From CALABS01 sp050260775 (GTDB lineage Bacteria; Pseudomonadota; Alphaproteobacteria; Rhodospirillales; Magnetospirillaceae), in assembly GCA_050260775.1 (NCBI GenBank), contig JBLNCP010000043.1:62001-126000 (forward strand): a stretch of 64,000 bases of DNA, read 5' to 3'. Below the pieces are notes generated by a model, which saw nothing but the letters and a program-made list of their open reading frames with translations, did not search any database and was not told where the DNA came from. Position 1 is the stretch's first letter, and each line of letters opens with the position of its first letter. A program made the translations under genes and the position numbers. This document shows positions 43,824-52,879 of the stretch, in pieces.

Positions 43824-43958
43824 GTCAGATCCGGCTTGGTTTCAGGGTCCAGCCCCCAATAGGGACCAACTCGCCCCCAGGCGCAAGGCCGATCCCACGC
43901 AAGCGCGTCCGGCTTTTCCCGGGCTTGCGTCGGCGGCAGCGGGCCGTTAAGCAGGCGC

Positions 43959-45164
43959 ATGCAATCCATCTGGTCCGTCCCCGAGTTCCGCCTCTACCTC
44001 GCCGCCCGCTTCCTCGGATCGCTGGCGCTGCAGATGGTGGCGGTGGCGGTCGGCTGGCAGGTCTACCAGCTGACCAACGACCCGCTGCACCTCGGCTATG
44101 TCGGCCTGGTGCAGTTCGTCCCCAACGCCCTGTTCGTGCTGGCCGGCGGCCACGTCGCCGACCGCTTCGACCGCCGCAAGGTCATGATCGCCTGCCTGGC
44201 GGTGGAGGGCGTGGCGGTGGTTGCGCTGCTCGCCTTCTCGCTGGCGGCGAGCAGCCCGTTGCCGGCCATCTATGCGGTGCTGGCGGTGATGGGCGGCGCC
44301 CGCGCCTTTCTCGCGCCGGCCAGCCAGTCGCTGCTGCCGCTGCTGGTCAAGGGTGAGCTGTTTCCGCGTGCGGTGGCCTGGAATTCGACGGCCTGGGAGG
44401 CGGCGGTGATCACCGGGCCGGCTTTGGGCGGCCTGCTCTACGCCTTCGGCGCCGGAGCGGTCTACGGGCTGGCCGCGGCGATGATGGCGGCCGCCGTCGG
44501 CGCCCTAGCCGGCGTGCGCACTCCCCCGGCGGCCGAACGCAAGCCGGCCGCCGGTCTCGACGGCGTGCTGGGCGGCGTGCGCTACGTCGCCGCCCATCCC
44601 ATCCTGCTGGGCGCCATCTCGCTCGACCTCTTCGCCGTGCTGCTGGGCGGCGCTACCGCCCTGTTGCCGGTCTATGCCCGCGACATCCTGGTGACGGGGC
44701 CCTTCGGCCTCGGCCTGCTCCGGAGCGCGCCGGCCGTCGGCGCCGCGGTGATGGCGGTGTGGCTCGCCCACCATCCGCTCGAACGCGCGGTCGGCACCAA
44801 GCTGTTCGTCGCGGTGGCGGTGTTCGGGGCGGCCACCCTGGTCTTCGGCCTGTCGACCAGCTTCTGGCTGTCGCTGGCGGCCCTTGCGGTGCTCGGCGCC
44901 TCGGACATGGTCAGCATGGTGGTCCGCCAGACGGTGGTCCAGCTCAACACCCCCGACGCCATGCGCGGCCGCGTCTCGGCGGTGAACTGGCTGTTCATCG
45001 GCGCGTCGAACGAATTGGGGGAGTTCGAATCCGGCCTGACCGCCGCGTGGTTCGGAACGGTGCCGGCGGTGGTGATCGGCGGATTGGGGACGCTGGCGGT
45101 GACCGCCCTATGGGCGTGGCGCTTCCCGGCGCTCAGGACCGTCGACCGCCTCCACAAGTCCTGA
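43959..45164 (+). CDS. MFS transporter (EntS/DHA3-like)
   Basis: 401 residues with about twelve membrane segments. VPEFRLYLAARFLGSLALQM at the N terminus and the loop motif GGHVADRFDRRKVM near residues 66-79 (MFS motif A) place it in the EntS/enterobactin-exporter-like or macrolide-efflux DHA3 group. Substrate unknown; exporter most likely. AGCAGG lies just upstream of the ATG. Divergent from rsmB, with 135 bases between. Its stop directly abuts the stop of the convergent nuclease gene. Confidence 0.92.
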   Translation: MQSIWSVPEFRLYLAARFLGSLALQMVAVAVGWQVYQLTNDPLHLGYVGLVQFVPNALFVLAGGHVADRFDRRKVMIACLAVEGVAVVALLAFSLAASSPLPAIYAVLAVMGGARAFLAPASQSLLPLLVKGELFPRAVAWNSTAWEAAVITGPALGGLLYAFGAGAVYGLAAAMMAAAVGALAGVRTPPAAERKPAAGLDGVLGGVRYVAAHPILLGAISLDLFAVLLGGATALLPVYARDILVTGPFGLGLLRSAPAVGAAVMAVWLAHHPLERAVGTKLFVAVAVFGAATLVFGLSTSFWLSLAALAVLGASDMVSMVVRQTVVQLNTPDAMRGRVSAVNWLFIGASNELGEFESGLTAAWFGTVPAVVIGGLGTLAVTALWAWRFPALRTVDRLHKS

Positions 45165-45617
45165 TCAGCCGCACCACTTGACCTTGGTGCCGCCGTCGTA
45201 GGGGCGGCCCAGCTTGGCGGCGATCACCGCCTGGGTGAGGTCGTCGCCGGCCGGGGTCTCGACCCGCGCCACCACGCGGCCGCCGTACTTGTCGAGGCGG
45301 ACGTCGCGCAGCCATACCCAGCCTTCCGCCAGCCGCTGCTCGACGAAGTCCTGGGCCTGCTGCGCCATGGCGCGTTCGCTCTCGCAGCGGCCGCGCTTCT
45401 CCGGGGTGTCCAGCCCGAACAGGCGGACGTGGGTGTCCACTTCCTGGCGCAGCCAGATGCGGGCGCGGACGGCGATGGTGTCGCCGTCGATCACCTTGAC
45501 CACCTGGGCATAGATCGGACCGGGAAGGTGCTCCTCCTCGGCCTGGGCGGTGGCGCCAGCCATCGCCAGGATCACTATGAGGACCGGGGTCAGCCTAGAG
45601 AAAAATGTGTAGATCAT
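45165..45617 (-). CDS. secreted thermonuclease (SNase-like) family protein
   Basis: 150 residues. ATG 45617 opens with a signal peptide (MIYTFFSRLTPVLIVILAM, likely cleaved after ATAQA near residue 25). The SNase domain follows: VVKVIDGDTIAVRAR, HVRLFGLDTPEKRGRCESE and LDKYGGRVVARV contain the Arg-Glu-Arg catalytic set and the Asp metal ligands. The protein probably acts in the periplasm or outside the cell. The longer frame to 45704 would bury the signal peptide and is rejected. Ends in KVKWCG. Confidence 0.9.
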   Translation of the reverse strand: MIYTFFSRLTPVLIVILAMAGATAQAEEEHLPGPIYAQVVKVIDGDTIAVRARIWLRQEVDTHVRLFGLDTPEKRGRCESERAMAQQAQDFVEQRLAEGWVWLRDVRLDKYGGRVVARVETPAGDDLTQAVIAAKLGRPYDGGTKVKWCG

Positions 45618-45704
45618 CTTGCCTAGGTTGTATTCGCATCCGCAAACGCACCCGTGTGCGCCGGCTCGATATCTATCAAGCCAAGCGAAACATTGCAAGA
45701 ACAT

Positions 45705-45881
45705 TCAGAAATCCGAGCAGCGCCCCGCCTTCTCCCAATCGCCGAACCGCGTCGGTTCCGGACCTTGCGGCCCGCCGATTTCCTCGGGCGGATGCGGCGC
45801 GGTCGCCGAGGCCTCGTCCGGCTTGCGCGCCGATTGCGGCTTCGGGGCAGGCGGAGGAGCCTTGTCGCTGGCGTCCGTCAT
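45705..45881 (-). CDS. DUF1674 protein, succinate dehydrogenase assembly factor 4-like
   Basis: 58-residue protein. Its C-terminal half, EIGGPQGPEPTRFGDWEKAG followed by RCSDF, is the DUF1674/SDHAF4 signature. The N-terminal half is Pro/Ala-rich and disordered. SDHAF4 in mitochondria protects and flavinylates free SdhA; the bacterial role is presumed similar. Start ATG at 45881 (MTDASDK) is preferred to 45899. It lies alone between the nuclease and the O-antigen ligase gene, far from sdh genes, which are not in the window. In many alphaproteobacteria this small gene lies near rsmB and htpX, as here. Confidence 0.88.
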   Translation of the reverse strand: MTDASDKAPPPAPKPQSARKPDEASATAPHPPEEIGGPQGPEPTRFGDWEKAGRCSDF

Positions 45882-45978
45882 GGGCTTTCTCCAGGGCAAA
45901 CACGGGGGGCAGACGGTGCTTGTACCGCCTGGCGGTCTTCGATATCAAGGGCTGCCCGCCTATGCTCTCCTTGGAATT

Positions 45979-47187
45979 ATGACGCTGCGCAAGTACCTCC
46001 AGCCGATGGTGCAATTGCCGATCTTGGTGGTCTTCCCCAAGGTCTGCGCACCGTTCCTCGCCGTTTACGGGTTGGCCGGTCTGGTCCGCGGCAAGCGATT
46101 GGCCGACCGGAGGCTGCTGCCGGCCGCAGCCGTGCTGGCCGGGCTGCTGATGCTGGCCGCGCTCAGCTCGGTTTGGTCGGTCACTCCCATCGACAGCCTG
46201 CTGAAGACCGGCCAGATGGCGCTGGTGGCGCTGGCCGGGCTGATGCTGGCTGCCGACTGGCACTTCGTTGACGACGAGCAGCGGCACAGGATGGCGCGGC
46301 TGGCCGTCTACGGCTGGATCGCGGCCGTGGCGCTCGGCCTCGTCATGGTCGGGCTCAAAACGGTCGGCGTGAAGGCCGACGTCCGGGTTGCCGGCCTGCG
46401 CATTCCCGTCCATCTGTCGAAGAACGGTGCGGTGACGCTGGTGATGGCGTCATTCCCCGGAGCGTTCGCGGCGTGGCGGTTGCCGCGCGGTCGGCTGCTC
46501 GCCGTAGTCGCGATCATCCTCACCGCAATTCTGGCCCGCAAGGCCGACAGCGCCAGCGGGTTCGCCGGCCTGGTGGCGGGCTGGTCGGTGGCGGCCGCCT
46601 ATGCCCGCTTCCCGAGGCTGGTTCGCATGGCGCTGATGGTCGCGCTGCCGGTCCTCACCCTCGCCATGCCCGTCCTGGTGCAGCTGGCCGACCCCCAGGC
46701 CGTGGTCGGCGCCATCCCCAATTTTCCCACCTCCTTCGCCCATCGCCTGATCATCTGGGACTTCGTCGGCCAGCGCATCCACGAGCATCCCATTCTCGGT
46801 TGGGGCTTCGACGCCGCCCGTGCCATCCCGGGCGGAAAGGAGTGGCTGGACATCTGGTTCCCGGTGCCGTGGCGCGAGGCGCCCTACCACGTGTGGGGCG
46901 AAATCCTGCCGCTGCACCCGCACAATGCCTACCTGCAGATCTGGCTGGAGCTGGGTGCGGTGGGCGCGGTCGCTCTCGCCGCGGTGCTGACCGTGCTGAT
47001 CGGCCGCAGCCTCGCCGACGGCCGCGACTCCCCGCCCTGGGCCCTGGCCGGGCTGATCGCCGCCGCCATGATGGTGGGCTCCTCCGCCTACGGCATGTGG
47101 CAGGCCTGGTGGCTGGCGGTGCTGGTGTTCGCCTGGGTCACGATCCGCTTGATCTCCGGCCGGCCGGCCGCCTCTCCAGCCGAATGA
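45979..47187 (+). CDS. O-antigen ligase / Wzy-like family membrane protein
   Basis: 402 residues, about eleven membrane segments. The large periplasmic loop between the last segments contains FAHRLIIWDFVGQRIHEHPILGWGFDAAR near residues 255-283 and LPLHPHNAYLQIWLELGAVG near 312-331. The HxHN-type motif and the preceding Arg are the features of the Wzy_C/WaaL family. It could ligate O-antigen to lipid A-core or polymerise it. ATG 45979 is preferred because it opens a membrane segment; the frame is open back to 45619, but that region is occupied on the other strand by the SDHAF4-like gene. Confidence 0.88.
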   Translation: MTLRKYLQPMVQLPILVVFPKVCAPFLAVYGLAGLVRGKRLADRRLLPAAAVLAGLLMLAALSSVWSVTPIDSLLKTGQMALVALAGLMLAADWHFVDDEQRHRMARLAVYGWIAAVALGLVMVGLKTVGVKADVRVAGLRIPVHLSKNGAVTLVMASFPGAFAAWRLPRGRLLAVVAIILTAILARKADSASGFAGLVAGWSVAAAYARFPRLVRMALMVALPVLTLAMPVLVQLADPQAVVGAIPNFPTSFAHRLIIWDFVGQRIHEHPILGWGFDAARAIPGGKEWLDIWFPVPWREAPYHVWGEILPLHPHNAYLQIWLELGAVGAVALAAVLTVLIGRSLADGRDSPPWALAGLIAAAMMVGSSAYGMWQAWWLAVLVFAWVTIRLISGRPAASPAE

Positions 47188-47261
47188 GGCCCGCCAACCT
47201 TGCGGAGAAGCTCCTCCGCTCTTATTCAGTTTAGACTTTCCGACCGTTACGGGGTCACGCC

Positions 47262-48233
47262 ATGAGCTTCGCCCGCACCGCGCTCCTGCTTGCCGCCCTG
47301 ACCGGCCTGTTCCTTGCCGCCGGCTGGCTGATCGGTGGCCATACCGGCATGGTCGTCGCCTTCCTGATGGCGCTCGGCATGAACGCCTTCGCCTATTGGA
47401 ACTCCGACACCATGGTGCTGTCCATGTACGGGGCCCAGCAGGTCGACCGCCACACCGCTCCCGGCCTGTTCGCCATCATCGAGCGCCTGACCGCCCGGGC
47501 CGGCATGCCCATGCCCAAGGTGTTCATCATCGACAGCGACCAGCCGAACGCCTTCGCCACCGGGCGCGATCCCCAGCACGCCTCGGTGGCCGCCACCACC
47601 GGCCTGCTCGACCGCCTGAGCCCGCAGGAGATCGAGGGCGTGATGGCGCACGAGCTGGCCCACGTCGCCCATCGCGACACCCTGATCATGACGGTCACCG
47701 CCACCATCGCCGGCGCCATCGGCATGCTCGGCAACATGTTCATGTTCTCGTCCCTGTTCGGCGGCCATCGCGACGACGAGCAGGGCGGCTCGCCGCTGGG
47801 GGCGCTGGGCGGGATCCTGGTGATGATCCTGGCGCCCATCGCCGCCATGCTGGTGCAGATGGCGATCTCGCGGACCCGCGAATACGCGGCCGATGCGGAA
47901 GGGGCGCAGATTTGCGGCAATCCGCTGTGGCTGGCCTCCGCGCTCGACCGCCTGGAGCAGGCCGCCCACGCCATCCCCAACCCGGTCGCCGAGCGCAATC
48001 CCGCCACCGCCCATCTGTTCATCGTCAGCCCCCTGGCCGGCACCGGCAGCGACAACCTGTTCTCGACCCATCCCAGCATGGAGAACCGCATCGCGGCGTT
48101 GCGCGAGATGGCGGCGTCCATGGGCATGACCTGGGATGCGCGGGTCGAGCAGCAGCCGGCCGCGGCGTCCGGCCGGTCCGGACCCTGGGGGGGTGGCGGC
48201 GGCGAGGCGGCCCGCAAGGGGCCGTGGGGATAA
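47262..48233 (+). CDS. htpX: membrane zinc metalloprotease HtpX
   Basis: 323 residues, M48B family. Two N-terminal membrane segments, then FATGRDPQHASVAATTGLL, the zinc-binding HELAHVAHRDT near residues 129-139, two more membrane segments, and SRTREYAADAEGA with the third zinc ligand Glu. Degrades misfolded membrane proteins. The Gly/Arg-rich C-terminal tail (SGPWGGGGGE) is as in many alphaproteobacterial HtpX proteins. Confidence 0.95.
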   Translation: MSFARTALLLAALTGLFLAAGWLIGGHTGMVVAFLMALGMNAFAYWNSDTMVLSMYGAQQVDRHTAPGLFAIIERLTARAGMPMPKVFIIDSDQPNAFATGRDPQHASVAATTGLLDRLSPQEIEGVMAHELAHVAHRDTLIMTVTATIAGAIGMLGNMFMFSSLFGGHRDDEQGGSPLGALGGILVMILAPIAAMLVQMAISRTREYAADAEGAQICGNPLWLASALDRLEQAAHAIPNPVAERNPATAHLFIVSPLAGTGSDNLFSTHPSMENRIAALREMAASMGMTWDARVEQQPAAASGRSGPWGGGGGEAARKGPWG

Positions 48234-48254
48234 CAGGGGTCGTGGGTTGAGGGA

Positions 48255-49445
48255 TCAGTCGCGCCGGATCGCCGCCTGGCGGCAGTAGCGCTTGATGTCC
48301 CGGGGCCCGCCCCCTTCGGCGACGGCGCGGGCGAGGCCGTCCGGGTCGGTGGCGACCAGGCCGGCGGACACCGACACCCCGTAGGGGAACAGGCGCGGCG
48401 TCAGCGGCGCGCCGGGACCGACCAGGACCAGCCGCGCCGTGCGGGCCAGCGTCAGCAGGCGCGGCAGCGAGCGGTTGGCGAGCGCCGACGAGGTTACCAC
48501 CACCGATTCGGCGGCGGGCAGCAGCCATTCGGCGGCCTCCTCGGGATACTGGCCCGGCTCGGGGGTGCGCTCGATGATGGCGGCGCCGGGCAGGCGCTCG
48601 GCCAGGCCGGGGAAGGCGCCGATGACCACGGTGCGGCCGGGATCGGGGAGCGCGTCCAGGCCGTTGGTGTCCTCCGCCGCGAGGTCGAAGCGGTTGTAAT
48701 GGGCGTTGCAGGCGGCGATGCCGACCGCCAGCTCGTACGGGTCCCACGAGCGGGTCAGGGCGGCCAGCTCGGCCAGCGAGCGTCCCGCCATGGCGCCTGC
48801 CTCCGGCAGCGACCGGCAGCCCTGGGTCCCCTTCTCCGGGGTCATGGCCAGGCCGACGCCATGGGGGCCTTCCACCAGCGTCCAGTTCAATCCGATCACC
48901 ACCCGGCGCACCGGGCCGTCGGCCACTCCCAGGGCGAGATCGTCATAGAGATGGCGCGCGCCCCACCAGCGCCACAGCGCGGTCTCGGCCGGCATCAGCA
49001 GGTCGCCCCGCGCACCGGTGAAGGCTATCCAGTCCTCGACATAGGCGCCGGGGACGGCGGTCAGGAGCGGCACGCCCTCGGACATGGCGGCCAGCATCTC
49101 GGGGGCAAAGCCCTTGCCGGTCTTCTCGGTCTTGGAGAATTTGTTCACCAGCAGCAGGTCGACGCGGGCGGCGATGCCGCGGCGCAAGGCTTGCGACGCC
49201 TCGGCCATGGCCGACAGGTCGAGGGTGCAGGCCTGCGAGCCGCTGCCCAGCGACTGGCCGAGCGCGTGGTGCCGTCCGGTATCGAGTTCGACCACCTCCA
49301 TGGCGGTGGAACCGACCAGCCCGCCGAGGCGGAAGCCACGCCCCTTCAATTCGGCGGCGAAGCCGGTCAGCAGGGTCTCGGGCTGCCGGTCGGGCGGATA
49401 GACGACGGCGCCAATGGCGGGAACGGCGGGCAGAAGAGTGGTCAT
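48255..49445 (-). CDS. DUF2478 – DUF4213/DUF364 fusion, probably molybdate/metal related
   Basis: 396 residues with two parts. Residues 1-165 match DUF2478: IGAVVYPPDRQPETLL, QSLGSGSQACTLDLSAMAEA and LLLVNKFSKTEKTGKGF. Residues from about 175 to the end match DUF4213 plus DUF364 (putative metal chelation): LAGRSLAELAAL-like MAGRSLAELAALTRSW, GIAACNAHYNRF, VVTSSALANRSLPRLL and LVLVGPGAPLTP. Both families occur beside molybdenum transport and cofactor genes. The next gene, divergent, is moaA. I infer a role in molybdenum or tungsten handling; no enzymatic activity can be named. Confidence 0.85.
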   Translation of the reverse strand: MTTLLPAVPAIGAVVYPPDRQPETLLTGFAAELKGRGFRLGGLVGSTAMEVVELDTGRHHALGQSLGSGSQACTLDLSAMAEASQALRRGIAARVDLLLVNKFSKTEKTGKGFAPEMLAAMSEGVPLLTAVPGAYVEDWIAFTGARGDLLMPAETALWRWWGARHLYDDLALGVADGPVRRVVIGLNWTLVEGPHGVGLAMTPEKGTQGCRSLPEAGAMAGRSLAELAALTRSWDPYELAVGIAACNAHYNRFDLAAEDTNGLDALPDPGRTVVIGAFPGLAERLPGAAIIERTPEPGQYPEEAAEWLLPAAESVVVTSSALANRSLPRLLTLARTARLVLVGPGAPLTPRLFPYGVSVSAGLVATDPDGLARAVAEGGGPRDIKRYCRQAAIRRD

Positions 49446-49536
49446 GGCACCCCCGAGAGTAGCCCCAGCTTGACCAAACGCAAGACTCGTTTCCCCTCGG
49501 CCACCTATATATGATCGGCCATAGGAGGAGCCCTCG

Positions 49537-50520
49537 ATGATCGACCCGTTCGGCCGCCGGGTGAACTACCTGCGGGTCTCGGTCACCGACCGATGCGACC
49601 TGCGCTGCACCTATTGCATGGCCGAGGACATGAGCTTCCTCCCCAAGGCCGACGTGCTGTCGCTGGAAGAGCTGGAACGGCTGTGCTCCGCCTTCGTGCG
49701 CAAGGGGGTGACCAAGATCCGCCTGACCGGCGGCGAGCCGCTGGTGCGCCGCAACGTCATGAGCCTGATCGACCGCCTGGGCGCCCTGGTCGGCAACGGC
49801 CTCGACGAGCTGACGCTCACCACCAACGGCACGCAGCTGTCCAAGTACGCCGAGGGCCTGGCCCGCGCCGGGGTGCGGCGCCTCAACATCTCGCTGGACA
49901 CCATGGACCCCAAGCGCTTCGAGGCGGTGACCCGCTGGGGCCGGCTCGATCAGGTGCTGGACGGGCTGGCCGCGGCCAAGGCCGCCGGCCTTGCCGTCAA
50001 GATCAACATGGTGGCGCTCAAGGGCGTCAACGAGGACGAGCTCGATCCCATGGTGGAATGGTGCGGCGAGCAGGGCTTCGACCTCACCCTGATCGAGACC
50101 ATGCCCATGGGCGAGGTCCATGCCGACCGCATTGAGCAGTATTTGCCGCTGTCCGAGGTGCGCCGCCGCCTGGAAGCGCGCTGGACGCTAAGCGAGACCG
50201 ACTATCGCACCGGCGGGCCGTCCCGCTACGTCGCCGTGGCGGAGACCGGCCGCCGGATCGGCTTCATCACCCCCATGACCCATAACTTCTGCGAATCCTG
50301 CAACCGGGTGCGGGTGACCTGCACCGGCACCCTGTTCATGTGCCTGGGCCAGGAGGACGCCGTCGACCTGCGCGCCCCCTTGCGGGCCAGCGAGGGCGAC
50401 CAGCTGCTCGACGCCGCCATCGACGCCGCCATCGCCGCCAAGCCCAAGGGTCACGATTTCGTGGTGGAACGGGGGCTCAAGCCGGCGGTCGGCCGCCACA
50501 TGAGCGTCACCGGCGGATGA
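49537..50520 (+). CDS. moaA: GTP 3',8-cyclase (molybdenum cofactor biosynthesis protein A)
   Basis: 327-residue radical SAM enzyme. The N-terminal cluster motif is RCDLRCTYCM (C-x3-C-x2-C) near residues 21-30; the second C-terminal [4Fe-4S] site is CESCNRVRVTC with a further Cys in LFMCLG. GGEPLVRR and the C-terminal Gly-Gly are present. It makes the first cyclic intermediate of molybdopterin. AGGAGG stands about six bases upstream of the ATG. Divergent from the DUF2478 fusion gene. Confidence 0.97.
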   Translation: MIDPFGRRVNYLRVSVTDRCDLRCTYCMAEDMSFLPKADVLSLEELERLCSAFVRKGVTKIRLTGGEPLVRRNVMSLIDRLGALVGNGLDELTLTTNGTQLSKYAEGLARAGVRRLNISLDTMDPKRFEAVTRWGRLDQVLDGLAAAKAAGLAVKINMVALKGVNEDELDPMVEWCGEQGFDLTLIETMPMGEVHADRIEQYLPLSEVRRRLEARWTLSETDYRTGGPSRYVAVAETGRRIGFITPMTHNFCESCNRVRVTCTGTLFMCLGQEDAVDLRAPLRASEGDQLLDAAIDAAIAAKPKGHDFVVERGLKPAVGRHMSVTGG

Positions 50521-50584
50521 GAGGGCATAACCCTTCCGCCTGGGGTGGCGGGCTTTTCGCATCGCGGTATATACTTCCGCCGCC

Positions 50585-51352
50585 ATGAGTTTTCGCAAGA
50601 TCGCCTTCGTCGCCGCCGAAACCGAGGCTGCCCGCGCCGCGCTGGGCCGGCTGGAGGGCCGCTACGAGCACGTGCCGCCCGAGGAGGCTGACATCATCGT
50701 CGCCCTGGGCGGCGACGGTTTCATGCTGGAGACCCTGCACCGCTTCATCGATTGCAAGGTGCCGATCTACGGCATGAACCGGGGCACGGTCGGCTTCCTG
50801 ATGAACGTGTTCCGCGAGCACGGGCTGCCGGAGCGCCTCAACCGGGCCCAGCCGGTGGTGCTCCATCCGCTGCGCATGACGGCGCGGCTGGCCGACGGCA
50901 GTATCGTCCAGGCGCTGGCCATCAACGAGGTGTCGCTGCTGCGCGAGACCCGCCAGGCCGCCAAGGTGCGCATCCGCATCGACGGCAAGGCCCGCCTCGA
51001 CGAGATGATCTGCGACGGCGTGCTGGTGGCGACGCCGGCCGGCTCGACCGCCTACAACCTGTCGGCCCACGGACCGATCCTGCCGATCGGCGCCGGCGTG
51101 CTGGCGCTGACCCCGATCAGCGCCTTCCGGCCGCGGCGCTGGCGCGGCGCCCTGCTGCCGCATACCGCCAAGCTGACCTTCGAGATCCTCGAGGCGGAAA
51201 AGCGCCCGGTCTCGGCGGTGGCCGACTACACCGAGGTGCGCGACGTCCTGGAAGTGGACGTGTGCGAGGATCGCGAGACCGACCTCACCCTGATGTTCGA
51301 TCCCGAGCACAACCTCGAGGAACGCATCATCACCGAACAGTTCCTTCCGTGA
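50585..51352 (+). CDS. nadK: NAD kinase
   Basis: 255 residues, the short alphaproteobacterial NadK type. ALGGDGFMLETLHRF near residues 39-53 holds the GGDG motif; YGMNRGTVGFLMN, NEVSLLRETRQAAK and TPAGSTAYNLSAHGPI with the NAD-binding NE/D region are present. Phosphorylates NAD to NADP. Its TGA overlaps the ATG of the next gene by one base. Confidence 0.95.
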   Translation: MSFRKIAFVAAETEAARAALGRLEGRYEHVPPEEADIIVALGGDGFMLETLHRFIDCKVPIYGMNRGTVGFLMNVFREHGLPERLNRAQPVVLHPLRMTARLADGSIVQALAINEVSLLRETRQAAKVRIRIDGKARLDEMICDGVLVATPAGSTAYNLSAHGPILPIGAGVLALTPISAFRPRRWRGALLPHTAKLTFEILEAEKRPVSAVADYTEVRDVLEVDVCEDRETDLTLMFDPEHNLEERIITEQFLP

Positions 51353-52401
51353 TGCGCCTCTGGCGGTCTTGGGCGCTGGCGCTTGGCGTCGGCGCCGCCG
51401 GTGGTGTGCTGTTCAATGCCCTGCACCTGCCGCTGCCGTGGATGCTGGGCTCGATGACCGCCTGCACGGTCGCGGCGCTGTCGGGCGTGCCGGTGGCGGT
51501 GCCGCGCCACCTGCGCTCGGTCATGATGGGCGTGCTGGGGCTGATGCTCGGCAGCGCCTTCACCCCCGACATCCCCGACCGCATCTCCGGCTGGGGGCCG
51601 TCGCTCGGCGCCCAGACCCTGGCGATGGTGGTGGCTACCGCCGGGGTGATGGCCTATCTGCGCAAGGTCGGCGGCTTCGGCCGGGTCACCGCCTATTTCT
51701 CGGCCGCGCCCGGCGGCATCAACGAGATGGTGGTCACCGGCGGCGCCATGGGCGGCGACGAACACGCCATCGCGCTGATCCACGCGCTGCGCATCCTGCT
51801 GATCGTCTTCGCGGTGCCGTTCGGCTTCCGCCTCGTCACCGGCGTCCAGAGCCAGCCCATGGCCCGCGCCATGGGCACGCTGGCCGACCTGTCGCTGGTC
51901 GACGCCGGCATGCTCGTGGCCTGTGCGGCGGCGGGGGCGGGGGTGGCGCGGGTGCTCCGCTTCCCGGCCTGGATGCTGACCGGGCCGATGCTGGCCAGCG
52001 CCGCCGTCCACTTGGGCGGCGTCACCGTCGCCCATCCGCCCTCGGAGCTGGTGATCGCCGCCCAGGTGGTGGTGGGCTCCGGCCTGGGGGCCCGCTTCTC
52101 GACCCAGCGCTGGTCGGCGCTGGCCGGGATGGTGCGGGTGGCGCTGGGCTCGACCGCCATCATGCTGGCCGCCAGCGCCGGTGCCGCCGGGTTGACGGCG
52201 GCCCTGTCCGGCGAGCCGTTCGCCCTGCTGCTGCTGTCGTTCGTGCCGGGCGGCATCGCCGAGATGTGCCTGATCGCCCTGGCGCTCGGCCAGGACGTCG
52301 CGTTCGTGTCAACCCACCACGTGGTGCGGGTGGTGATGGTCATCATGGCCGCGCCCCTGATCTTCCGGCTGGCGCGGCGGCTGGAGGAGAAGAAGGCATG
52401 A
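51352..52401 (+). CDS. AbrB family membrane protein (ammonia monooxygenase-type duplicated domain)
   Basis: 349 residues with about ten membrane segments arranged as two repeats; each begins with a PWMLG/PAWMLTGPML-type motif (LPLPWMLGSMTA near residue 27 and FPAWMLTGPMLAS near 205). Repeated SAAPGGINEMVV and FVPGGIAEMCLIAL motifs are diagnostic of the AbrB/YoaT transporter-like family. Function not established; E. coli AbrB has been linked to regulation of aidB. Starts one base inside the nadK stop and is coupled to the next gene (ATGA). Confidence 0.9.
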   Translation: MRLWRSWALALGVGAAGGVLFNALHLPLPWMLGSMTACTVAALSGVPVAVPRHLRSVMMGVLGLMLGSAFTPDIPDRISGWGPSLGAQTLAMVVATAGVMAYLRKVGGFGRVTAYFSAAPGGINEMVVTGGAMGGDEHAIALIHALRILLIVFAVPFGFRLVTGVQSQPMARAMGTLADLSLVDAGMLVACAAAGAGVARVLRFPAWMLTGPMLASAAVHLGGVTVAHPPSELVIAAQVVVGSGLGARFSTQRWSALAGMVRVALGSTAIMLAASAGAAGLTAALSGEPFALLLLSFVPGGIAEMCLIALALGQDVAFVSTHHVVRVVMVIMAAPLIFRLARRLEEKKA

Positions 52402-52877
52402 AGGTCGTCACGATCGCCGACATGGCCGACCTGTCCGCCCGGGCGGCGGGGCAGCCGCGCAAGCGCCTCAACCTCAACCTCCACCCCGTGCCCGACGACC
52501 CGGTGCAGCGCATGCTGAACGCGCTGGAGCCGGGGACCTACGTGCGCCCCCACCGCCACGAGGGACGCTGGGAACTGTTCGTCCTGCTGTCGGGCTCGTG
52601 CGTGGTCCTTACGTTCGCCGACCACGGGCGTGTCGCCGATCGGGTGGTGCTGTCGCCCGCCACCGCGTTGGTCGCCGAGATCCCCGAGGGCACGTGGCAC
52701 ACCGTTCTGCCGCTGGAGCCGGGGACGATGATCTTCGAGAGCAAGACCGGTCCCTACCGCCCCGCCGAGGTCAAGGATTTCGCCCCCTGGGCGCCGGTGG
52801 AGGGCGAACCCGGCGCAGCGGCCTTCCGCCAGTGGCTGGAGCAGGCCCAGGTGGGGAACCGGCCGCCGGCGGCCTGA
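52398..52877 (+). CDS. WbuC family cupin metalloprotein
   Basis: 159 residues. RKRLNLNLHPVPDDPVQRMLNALEPGTYVRPHRHEGRWELFVLLSG contains the WbuC-type cupin metal ligands (H-x-H and Glu) in residues 21-67, given here in pieces: RKRLNLNLH, YVRPHRH and WELF. WbuC genes are common in O-antigen loci, with unknown biochemical role. It is translationally coupled to the AbrB gene and ends two bases before the convergent hydrolase stop. Confidence 0.87.
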   Translation: MKVVTIADMADLSARAAGQPRKRLNLNLHPVPDDPVQRMLNALEPGTYVRPHRHEGRWELFVLLSGSCVVLTFADHGRVADRVVLSPATALVAEIPEGTWHTVLPLEPGTMIFESKTGPYRPAEVKDFAPWAPVEGEPGAAAFRQWLEQAQVGNRPPAA

Positions 52878-52879
52878 CC

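Noticed and set aside
45619..45978. N-terminal 120-codon extension of the O-antigen ligase frame
   Set aside because: The stretch is the complement of the SDHAF4-like gene and is not hydrophobic; ATG 45979 opens the membrane protein.
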